In this document: positions 17,787-24,516 of the stretch, piece by piece | Numbering within the stretch: position 1 is the stretch's first letter | Layout: each line of letters opens with the position of its first letter | Assembly: GCA_028278125.1 (NCBI GenBank) | Contig: JANQEY010000313.1 | Location: 1-51,646 of the forward strand | From: a bacterium | GTDB lineage: Bacteria > Electryoneota > Electryoneia > Electryoneales > Electryoneaceae | Direction: 5' to 3' | DNA length: 51,646 nucleotides | Notes under the pieces: model-generated | Databases searched by the model: none | Told to the model about the DNA's origin: nothing | The model's input: the letters and a program-made list of their open reading frames with translations, nothing else | Position numbers and translations under genes: made by a program

Positions 17787-18788
17787 TTATTTAAGCAGAA
17801 CGATTTTCTCTACCTGTCTTTTAGAATCAGATTGTAAGACGACATAATAGGTCCCTGCGGTTAATCCCTCTGCATCAAAAGAAAACTTACGAATTCCCGG
17901 TAGCATATCGCCTGTAAACAGCGTAGCAATGTTCCTTCCAAGGATATCGTAAACAACCAGGGCTGTGCCAGATAAGCCATTTGAGTTTACTGTGATTGTA
18001 GTTGATGGATTAAACGGGTTTGGATATGATGAGAGTAATTTTATTGAAATTGGCAATTTCCCATCATTTCCAGGTGAGATATAATTTTCTACCGTTATCG
18101 TGTCCGTAACTACGATATTGTCAGCCAGTGTGGCAGTTTCTCCACCAAAATTGAAGACATATAAACCGAACGATCCAGCGGCAAGAACAGTATCTTCTAC
18201 CGGACAACCGGGAAGAAGCTTATCATCCCACCAGGCACTTATCTGACTTCCAAGGCACTCAATTGACATTTTATGCCAACCATTTGCTCCCGGTATTCCA
18301 CCCGGCAATGTATCGGCATCCCAAATGCCCAGGTCGACACCGGATATAAGAGTATCCGCAACTGGATACTGTTTCAGCTTTATTGCAGGTGAAGCAGGTG
18401 GCATCCCACCAGAGTTAAAGTCTGCATATAAAACATAATATCTCTGGATACCACCGGTGGTATCCCATCGCGCGACGACACCATGCCTGGTTGCTTCTCC
18501 CACGGTAACATAAATCCAGGCATCAATCCTGTAATCTTCCAGATTATTTGGACCCGCTAAAGTGGTACCAACCATGCCTGCATTAGAAATGCTGCCAACC
18601 CATCCGTCACCACCAGGAGTTGATTCATCAAAATCAACCTCTATTTCAGCCGTTCCCTCTGGGGGCCAGGGATTATACCAGTCAAGGCTTAAACTACCGT
18701 CGGTAAAATATTCCTTATATAAAACTTCTTGCGAATAAACCAAAGTGGAAATCATTAATAATGCTATATTTATCACAATAATCTTCAT
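17787..18788 (-). CDS. Secreted beta-sandwich protein with C-terminal sorting domain
   Basis: 333 residues from ATG 18788. The in-frame ATG at 18803 is rejected because ATGGAGGAGG there is itself the ribosome binding site of the 18788 start. The signal peptide is MKIIVINIALLMISTLVYSQ. Residues 20-225 form one beta-rich domain (YFTDGSLSLDWYNPWPPEG, DYRIDAWIYV, GWHKMSIECLGSQISAWWDD, GSFGLYVFNFGGETATLADNIVV). This looks like a concanavalin-type LamG or DUF1080-like fold that could bind sugar. The C-terminal domain (SSYPNPFNPSTTITV to KIVLLK) is a type IX-like sorting signal. No catalytic residues are assigned. It sits between the export operon and wecB, and could be a surface protein binding the same polysaccharide, which is speculation. 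Confidence 0.82.
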   Translation of the reverse strand: MKIIVINIALLMISTLVYSQEVLYKEYFTDGSLSLDWYNPWPPEGTAEIEVDFDESTPGGDGWVGSISNAGMVGTTLAGPNNLEDYRIDAWIYVTVGEATRHGVVARWDTTGGIQRYYVLYADFNSGGMPPASPAIKLKQYPVADTLISGVDLGIWDADTLPGGIPGANGWHKMSIECLGSQISAWWDDKLLPGCPVEDTVLAAGSFGLYVFNFGGETATLADNIVVTDTITVENYISPGNDGKLPISIKLLSSYPNPFNPSTTITVNSNGLSGTALVVYDILGRNIATLFTGDMLPGIRKFSFDAEGLTAGTYYVVLQSDSKRQVEKIVLLK

Positions 18789-19139
18789 TAGTTCCTCCTC
18801 CATTACAATTAATCATAAATTTTCACCCCTTTTTTATTCCCTATATGTTCTATAAAACACTTTATATATTCTCAAATTACACTATTCAATACTGTTAGAC
18901 AAGCCTAACCCTTGATATTTTTTTAAGAGAGGACATTTATAATCTTAACTTACCCAGTTTCCCCATAAGAATCTGATTCTTTTAATGTTACATCCCTTAA
19001 CAAGAAAGCTGAATATCTTTCTTATCTATATTCACTTGCCATTTCGATCATATAACGGTTATCTTGGATCGAATTTTGATGATAGAAGTATTAACAGTAA
19101 TAATTCCGATCCTTGTCTGGATTAATTTTCCGGTTGATT
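18789..19139. other. Divergent intergenic region
   Basis: This 351-bp AT-rich space lies between the secreted-protein gene (minus) and wecB (plus). The ribosome site of the minus gene lies at its left edge. A small hairpin (AAGAAT-CTG-ATTCTT, 18967-18981) is followed by a few Ts. Promoters for both genes are expected, but none was assigned with confidence. Confidence 0.45.
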
Positions 19140-20231
19140 ATGCATATAATTTCGATAGTTGGCGCACGACCTAATTTTGTTAAAGTTGCCCCGATTTGCT
19201 GGGAAACAGCAAAACATAAAGATATTCGTCACACCCTGGTACATACAGGTCAACATTACGACATTTCGATGTCGGACAACTTCTTCCAAACTCTTGATAT
19301 TCCACAACCTGACATCAATCTCGAGGTCGGTTCATCCAGCCATGGTGAACAAACCGGAAAGGTGATGATCGCCCTCGAACCTGTCCTGGAGGAATATAAG
19401 CCTGACTGGGTACTGACCTATGGTGATGTAAATTCTACTGCAGCTGCCGCATTGGTTGCTGTTAAACTCGGAATTAAAACAGCGCATGTGGAAGCCGGTC
19501 TGCGATCAGGCGACAGATCCATGCCCGAGGAAATCAACCGGATTGTAACTGATTCTATTAGCGACCTGCTTTTCGTTACCGAACAATCTGGAATCGATAA
19601 CCTTAATAATGAAGGCGTTAGCGAAATAAAAACCCGGTTTACCGGTAACGTGATGATTGACAGCCTCATTAAGTTGCTCCCGAAAACCGAAAAGAATAGA
19701 GCATTTAAAACCTTTGGATTGGAGCAGGGAAAATATATTCTTGTTACACTTCATCGCCCGTCAAACGTAGATAATCCGGATGTTTTTAGAGACCTGTTGT
19801 CCGCACTAGGTGATATTTCTGAAGATATTCCGGTATTTTTTCCAATCCATCCCAGGACTCGGAAGAGTATAGAAGAATATGGATTTGAAGACATTTTGCA
19901 TAAACATAAACATTTATATTCAAGTACGCCCGTTGATTACCTGACATTTCTTTCCCTGACGCGATATTCCGGGGGGTTGATTACCGATTCTGGTGGTATC
20001 CAGGAAGAAACAACGTACCTGGGTATTCCCTGCATCACGCTAAGACCCAACACGGAACGTCCTTCGACAATAACGCTGGGTACAAATGAACTTGTTGAAC
20101 CATCTTCAGGAGCATTACTCAGCGCGTTCAGCAGGTTAAAATCGGGAGAATGGCGAAAAGGGAGCATCCCCCCTCTTTGGGACGGAAAAGCAGCGGAAAG
20201 AATTATTAATACTCTATTTGAGAGCGAATGA
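19140..20231 (+). CDS. wecB: UDP-N-acetylglucosamine 2-epimerase (non-hydrolysing)
   Basis: 363 residues from ATG 19140 (MHIISIVGARPNFVKVAP). An upstream in-frame TTG at 19113 would add nine residues unlike the family and is rejected. The enzyme interconverts UDP-GlcNAc and UDP-ManNAc in the cytoplasm, supplying ManNAc units for surface polysaccharide. Family motifs are GARPNFVKVAP at the N-terminus, HTGQHYD near 36, HVEAGLRSGDRSMPEEINR near 115, VTLHRPSNVDNP near 200, and the UDP-binding ITDSGGIQEETTYLGIPCITLRPNTERP near 280. The length is typical. It lies among export and flippase genes, consistent with a polysaccharide role. No clear ribosome site was seen. Confidence 0.95.
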   Translation: MHIISIVGARPNFVKVAPICWETAKHKDIRHTLVHTGQHYDISMSDNFFQTLDIPQPDINLEVGSSSHGEQTGKVMIALEPVLEEYKPDWVLTYGDVNSTAAAALVAVKLGIKTAHVEAGLRSGDRSMPEEINRIVTDSISDLLFVTEQSGIDNLNNEGVSEIKTRFTGNVMIDSLIKLLPKTEKNRAFKTFGLEQGKYILVTLHRPSNVDNPDVFRDLLSALGDISEDIPVFFPIHPRTRKSIEEYGFEDILHKHKHLYSSTPVDYLTFLSLTRYSGGLITDSGGIQEETTYLGIPCITLRPNTERPSTITLGTNELVEPSSGALLSAFSRLKSGEWRKGSIPPLWDGKAAERIINTLFESE

Positions 20232-20449
20232 AGAGGTAATAATTCATCGAGATATGATGATATAAATATAAAATATGCAGAGATAATTATTTTTCTTATA
20301 TAATACCTATGAGACTCAACATATTATCTTTTCTCTTCTTACGAAATAAAACAATATAGTTGAGTTAAATTCTTCTCATGCTGAGAGTCAACTAAAGTCG
20401 CTCTATTTCAACAACTTCGGTGTATCAACCCACTTTTTTTGCTGAGCTC

Positions 20450-20479
20450 TTGACCTGAACACTTCTGAACACATATATT
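20450..20479 (+). promoter_or_regulatory. Sigma70-like promoter candidate
   Basis: TTGACC at 20450-20455, an 18-base spacer, then TATATT at 20474-20479. Transcription would begin near 20486 and read into the hairpin at 20491, giving a leader of about 175 bases ahead of the barrel gene at 20663. Confidence 0.45.
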
Positions 20480-20490
20480 TTTGCATTCAT

Positions 20491-20534
20491 TGCCATGAGA
20501 TAAGGAAAATGAGGTATCTCATCAGGCAATTTTT
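20491..20534 (+). promoter_or_regulatory. Leader hairpin with T-run (attenuator or small RNA end)
   Basis: ATGAGATA (20495-20502) pairs with TATCTCAT (20515-20522). The stem is extended by TGCC / GGCA with a small bulge, and AATTTTT follows directly. It begins just past the predicted transcription start, so the transcript would either stop early or form a structured 5' leader. Confidence 0.4.
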
Positions 20535-20554
20535 CATTTAAAAACATTTATATA

Positions 20555-20579
20555 TCTACAATGTTAATCTAGTTGTAGA
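20555..20579. promoter_or_regulatory. 7-bp inverted repeat in the leader
   Basis: TCTACAA and TTGTAGA are exact inverted copies with an 11-base spacer, 84 bp ahead of the barrel-gene ATG. They could be an operator or a second RNA hairpin; the sequence alone does not decide. Confidence 0.3.
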
Positions 20580-20662
20580 CAATCGGTAACCTGAGACTTT
20601 TGAGGGATTTAGCAAAGTAAGGTTCAGGATCAACCGGTTTTCATTAACCAAGGAGGTTACTT

Positions 20663-21256
20663 ATGCGCAGGTTGTTAGCAGTTGGTTTGGTTCTACTTCT
20701 AGTAGCACCGTTTGCTTTTTCACAGGACATGTTGATGAAGGGCTCCTGGGATCTTGGTGGATCATTTGGATTTATGACTCAGAGCGGTGACGCTCATGAA
20801 TTTGATGAAGAATCGAAGACGACTATAAGCTTTGCCCCTGACCTGGGATATTTTGTCATTGACAAACTCTCAATTGGCCTGCTTTTCGATTACACATCTA
20901 TGACTCAAGGTGACTATAAAGACACCTTCATGACAATTGGCCCACGGTTGACATATTACATCCCAATGGAAAAGGGTGCACCATTTGTGGAAGTAGGATA
21001 CACAATGGGCACACATAATTACGAGGAACCTGGTATTGATGAGGTTACTTTCGAAGAAATCATTGAAGATGGTACCAACACTACCAGCATGCTTCATTTT
21101 GGCGCCGGTTACCTGGTCCCAGTAAATGACCATGTTGCCCTCTATGGCAAGCTCGCTTACAGCATGGATACAGTAGAGCTAGAATTTGACGATGAATCCA
21201 GGGATGGTAACACACTTGCCTTTAAAATTGGCTTCAAGTTTTTCCATTTTAAATAA
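20663..21256 (+). CDS. Small outer-membrane beta-barrel protein
   Basis: 197 residues, preceded by a strong AAGGAGG site. The signal peptide is residues 1-20 (ending FAFSQ). The mature part shows alternating strands (LGGSFGFMTQSG, KTTISFAPDLGYFVIDKLSIGLLFDY, FMTIGPRLTYYI, PFVEVGYTMGTHNY, MLHFGAGYLVPVNDHVALYGKLAY). It ends in a phenylalanine-rich strand (FKIGFKFFHFK), as expected for a barrel recognised by the BAM machinery. The size and layout fit an eight-strand barrel of the OmpW/OmpX or generic outer-membrane beta-barrel type. The substrate is unknown. A promoter-like site and leader hairpin upstream, and a strong terminator downstream, make it a single-gene transcript. Confidence 0.82.
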   Translation: MRRLLAVGLVLLLVAPFAFSQDMLMKGSWDLGGSFGFMTQSGDAHEFDEESKTTISFAPDLGYFVIDKLSIGLLFDYTSMTQGDYKDTFMTIGPRLTYYIPMEKGAPFVEVGYTMGTHNYEEPGIDEVTFEEIIEDGTNTTSMLHFGAGYLVPVNDHVALYGKLAYSMDTVELEFDDESRDGNTLAFKIGFKFFHFK

Positions 21257-21280
21257 CCTGATTCTTTAAAGTTTTAGAAA

Positions 21281-21315
21281 AACCCATCCCGAATGATCGG
21301 GATGGGTTTTTTATT
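21281..21315 (+). terminator. Rho-independent terminator of the barrel gene
   Basis: A perfect 12-bp stem (AACCCATCCCGA / TCGGGATGGGTT) with a 4-base loop is followed by TTTTTTA, 25 bp after the stop codon. Confidence 0.92.
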
Positions 21316-21329
21316 ACATGATTTTGAAA

Positions 21330-21360
21330 CCCGACAATCCCGAAGTGTCGGGATGTCGGG
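21330..21360. repeat. Palindromic hairpin next to the terminator
   Basis: CCCGAC, a bulged A, ATCCCGA, loop AGTG, TCGGGAT, GTCGGG: a 13-bp stem over 31 bases. No T-run follows, so it is not a simple terminator. Its CCCGA/TCGGG arms resemble other palindromes in the window, suggesting a dispersed element. Confidence 0.55.
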
Positions 21361-21489
21361 CCATCCATCGGAACAGGTTTTTACATTTCTGCTTCCTGTA
21401 ATTAGCTTTTGCAATCAAAACATTTAGCGTTCGTCAAAACGTTTGGATGTTCGTATATTCTGTGAAACAGGAGAGGGAAATTATCGAAT

Positions 21490-22854
21490 ATGGCAATAGT
21501 CTACCAGGTATATGATCTGACTTCTGATGGACGGGGAGTTACAAAACGACCCGACGGGCGTGTTATGCTTGTCGATGGTGCGGTCCCCGGAGACCATGTT
21601 GTAGTATCAATCGGAAACGAAGGCCTACGAGGTCCTCTGCTGGCGGAAGTTGAAGAGATTATTGTCCCATCGGCAGACAGGGTAGATCATCCCTGTACAC
21701 ATCATCACCGCGGATGCCCTGGATCTCCTCTTGGTGCGTTACGATATGACGCGGCGTTAAACTGGAAAATAAAACATCTGCGTGAAACCCTGAAACGGAT
21801 CGGGGGGATTATTGATCCGTTGATAGAAGATCCGATCCCCTCACCGTACCCGTCAGGCTACAGGGACCGCCTCGAATTCCGACTTCATTTTTCCAGGAAA
21901 CAATGGAGTCCTGTCTATTTTACCCGTTATAGGACAATTTCGATTAATGATTGCATGCTCGGAATGGAACCCGTCAGGTCAGCCCTCAACATGCTTGCTT
22001 ACGGTTTAAATGAGAACAGGCTTGCTCCTCCCGATGGGAGATGGAAAAGGGGATTACGTCTTTTAATCCGTGATAATGGAGCTGATGCTGCCATCGCTGT
22101 TCTTTTTGTTGTCGCCAACCGCCATGTTGATCCTGAACCTTTTGCACCATGGCTGAACAATGCCAACCTCGCTGGTTGGCAGATATGCCGCACACCCAGT
22201 ATGAATGCCCGTTATTTCAAATCAACCGTTGATGGCGAAAATGGCGATACGAATGTTCTATATCCTGTTACTGTAATCGATACGGTTCAACCGACACAAA
22301 AACCTGGAACAGGTTTTTTCGAATTAAATAAGTCAATATCAGCACCTCCAACCATATTTACCCAGGCAAACAGGAACATGGTACCAGGTCTTGTCTCAAC
22401 CGTTCTTGAATATGTATCGCCAGACGCATATCTACTGGACCTTTATGGAGGTTATGGATCATTTGCATTGAGCCATGCTATACGAGGTGGAAGGTCAACT
22501 GTTGTCGAATCAACGGGAGAAGCTGTAAAAGCAGGACAAAACTTTGCAGAAGCGAATAATTACCCTGCTCATTATGTCATCGGTGATCTTGGTGAAAGAG
22601 CATTTATTAATGTACCCCTTGATCGTTTTGATGCCATAATCTTAGATCCACCTAGGCGTGGAGCACATACCCCGGTGCTTGATTTAATAAATGACAAAGG
22701 TACCGGGAGAATAATTTATGTTTCCTGCCATCCTGCCGCGCTGGCCAGGGATTTGAAAAGACTTACCCATTACAAGCCGGAAAAATTTATTCCGATAGAT
22801 TTGTTCCCACACACTGCAGATCTTGAAACAATCGCTGTTCTGAGACGCTCTTAA
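21490..22854 (+). CDS. RNA (uracil-C5-) methyltransferase of the RlmD/TrmA family
   Basis: 454 residues. An N-terminal TRAM domain (about 1-60, DLTSDGRGVTKRPDGRVMLVDGAVPGD) is followed by a central domain and a SAM-binding Rossmann fold. Methyltransferase motifs are FTQANRNM near 295, LLDLYGGYGSFALSHA near 317, LDPPRRGAHTP near 385, and the catalytic-cysteine motif YVSCHPAALARDLKRL near 412. Family members methylate C5 of uridine in 23S rRNA or tRNA. The usual iron-sulphur ligand set C-x5-C-x2-C plus a distant Cys is altered. Cys69, Cys76 and Cys155 are present, but the third position is Ser79 (CPGS instead of CGGC) and the first spacing is one residue longer. The target uridine cannot be told from sequence. 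Confidence 0.88.
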   Translation: MAIVYQVYDLTSDGRGVTKRPDGRVMLVDGAVPGDHVVVSIGNEGLRGPLLAEVEEIIVPSADRVDHPCTHHHRGCPGSPLGALRYDAALNWKIKHLRETLKRIGGIIDPLIEDPIPSPYPSGYRDRLEFRLHFSRKQWSPVYFTRYRTISINDCMLGMEPVRSALNMLAYGLNENRLAPPDGRWKRGLRLLIRDNGADAAIAVLFVVANRHVDPEPFAPWLNNANLAGWQICRTPSMNARYFKSTVDGENGDTNVLYPVTVIDTVQPTQKPGTGFFELNKSISAPPTIFTQANRNMVPGLVSTVLEYVSPDAYLLDLYGGYGSFALSHAIRGGRSTVVESTGEAVKAGQNFAEANNYPAHYVIGDLGERAFINVPLDRFDAIILDPPRRGAHTPVLDLINDKGTGRIIYVSCHPAALARDLKRLTHYKPEKFIPIDLFPHTADLETIAVLRRS

Positions 22855-22960
22855 ATTCTCAGGATCGATCATTTCTTCCTAGGGCATTATTACCAGTAAT
22901 TCATTATCTTCAATTTCCATAGCTTATATTTTCTAGTTAAAATCCTTATTGGAGATAATA

Positions 22961-23986
22961 ATGCACCTTCTTGAAAAATTAACTCAAACCCCGGGAACAC
23001 CAGGCCAGGAGCCAAGAATACGTGAAGTAATCCGTAAAGAGTTGAAATCCCTGGTGGACGAGATTCGGGTAGACCGACTTGGGAACCTCATCGGTTTTAA
23101 AAAAGGTGATGGTAAAACACGTGTAATGATTTCAGCGCACATGGACCAGATTGGCTTCATGGTAGCCCACATAGATGACAAGGGTTTTATCAGTATAAAT
23201 CCAACTGGTGGATTTGATCCCCGTACATTGATGGCGCAGAGGGTGATTGTCCATGGAAAGAAGGACCTACCCGGCGTAATCGGTTCAAAACCGAAGCATA
23301 TCCTGTCTGAAGAGGAGATGAAGAAACCTTTAAAGATTGAGAACTTTTTCGTAGACCTTGGATTACCGGCGAATGAAGTGAAAAAATATGTGCGTCCCGG
23401 CAATGCCATTACCTGGGTGGGTGAATTCGGAGAAATGGGCGACATGTATGTCGCCAGGGCGATGGATGACAGGATAGGTGTGTACATCATGCTTGAAGCC
23501 CTGAAGAAACTGAAGAAACATAGTTGTGACATCTATGCCGTTGCAGCAGTACAGGAAGAGGTAGGAATCCGTGGAGCGCTGGCTTCAGCAGCTGAGATAA
23601 GACCTCATATCGGACTAGCTATCGATGTGACAATAGCCAACGATGTTCCCGGATCAAAACCGCACCAGTTCGTTACTGAAATGGGTCATGGAATAGCTAT
23701 AAAACGTATGGACGCTGCTTCTATTTCCAGTCCAAAACTTGCTGATCATCTTGAAGAGATCGCTGACAGTAAAAAGATAAAATGGCAGACAGAAATTTTA
23801 CCGCGTGGCGGAACAGACGCCGGGGCTATGAGACAAATTCCTGGTGGTGCGCACGTCGTAACAATTTCTGTCCCCAGCAGATATGTCCATTCAACCGTGG
23901 AACTTGTCCATAAAAAAGACGTCAAGGGTGGAATAGATTTGCTCTCTGCTTATCTTACAGAAGCAGGAACCCGTGATTATTCATGA
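22961..23986 (+). CDS. M42-family metalloaminopeptidase
   Basis: 341 residues from ATG 22961, which has TTGGAG in ribosome-site position; the in-frame TTG at 22949 lies before that site and is rejected. M42 enzymes are dodecameric cytoplasmic aminopeptidases that trim peptides made by proteases. Metal and catalytic motifs are SAHMDQIGFM (first His and Asp), ARAMDDRIGVY (bridging Asp), QEEVGIRGA (catalytic Glu and metal Glu), IDVT (metal Asp), GGTDAGA, and the late SRYVHSTVE (final His). The length is standard. The next genes are hsp20 and lon, so a protein-turnover grouping is plausible though not proven to be one operon. Confidence 0.94.
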   Translation: MHLLEKLTQTPGTPGQEPRIREVIRKELKSLVDEIRVDRLGNLIGFKKGDGKTRVMISAHMDQIGFMVAHIDDKGFISINPTGGFDPRTLMAQRVIVHGKKDLPGVIGSKPKHILSEEEMKKPLKIENFFVDLGLPANEVKKYVRPGNAITWVGEFGEMGDMYVARAMDDRIGVYIMLEALKKLKKHSCDIYAVAAVQEEVGIRGALASAAEIRPHIGLAIDVTIANDVPGSKPHQFVTEMGHGIAIKRMDAASISSPKLADHLEEIADSKKIKWQTEILPRGGTDAGAMRQIPGGAHVVTISVPSRYVHSTVELVHKKDVKGGIDLLSAYLTEAGTRDYS

Positions 23987-24051
23987 TGAGTATAAGAACT
24001 GAAATTTTGTACGGACAGTTCTCCTGAACATAAATTGATTGAGGATAGAGG

Positions 24052-24507
24052 ATGGGTCAAAAACCTAAACCAATTTCACCGGGAATCCAGATGGCTGGTT
24101 CTCAAAGAGGAGACCTGGACCAGTATTTCGATTATTTTTTCGGATCACATCGACCTGCGATGATGCCGGCAGGTGAAGGCTGGCACCCGGCGGCTGATGT
24201 ATACGAGACGGAAACAAACATAATAATTGTTGTCGATATTGCCGGCATCTCGGTTAACGATGTGAACCTGGTACTGAAGAAAGAAAATCTTATTCTTCAA
24301 GGGACACGTTACGAAAAAGCAAACGACCAAACCCGTCATTACCATAAAATGGAAGTAGCCTACGGTCCATTCGAGAGAGTTTTCAGGCTGCCTTCACCGG
24401 TAAAATCCGATAGCATCCAGGCAGAGTACAAGGATGGGTTGATGGTCATTAAGATGGACAAAAAACAAGCCCCACAGGCTGGACGTAGAGACATTAAAAT
24501 AAGATAG
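24052..24507 (+). CDS. Hsp20/alpha-crystallin small heat-shock protein
   Basis: 151 residues. The alpha-crystallin domain spans about 45-140 (HPAADVYETETNIIIVVDIAG, VLKKENLILQG, YGPFERVFRLPSPV, AEYKDGLMVIKMDKK), with the conserved A-x-x-K-D-G-L turn present. The N-terminus is short and Gly/Gln/Pro-rich, with a DQYFDYFFG segment. These ATP-independent chaperones hold unfolding proteins. The C-terminus lacks a clear I-x-I/V anchor; DIKIR at the end is the closest match. Only 9 bp separate it from lon, so the two are very probably co-transcribed as a stress pair. Confidence 0.95.
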   Translation: MGQKPKPISPGIQMAGSQRGDLDQYFDYFFGSHRPAMMPAGEGWHPAADVYETETNIIIVVDIAGISVNDVNLVLKKENLILQGTRYEKANDQTRHYHKMEVAYGPFERVFRLPSPVKSDSIQAEYKDGLMVIKMDKKQAPQAGRRDIKIR

Positions 24508-24516
24508 AAGAAACTC

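Larger units (their letters stand above)
20232..20662. other. Intergenic region with candidate promoter and structured leader
   Basis: This 431-bp gene-free space precedes the small barrel gene. It contains a promoter-like pair (20450-20479), a hairpin with T-run (20491-20534), a 7-bp inverted repeat (20555-20579) and a strong AAGGAGG ribosome site at its end. The first 200 bp are AT-rich and show nothing further. Confidence 0.5.

Noticed and set aside
18789..18803. Longer start of the secreted beta-sandwich protein (MEEEL)
   Set aside because: The bases ATGGAGGAGG are the ribosome binding site for the ATG at 18788, which begins a normal signal peptide.
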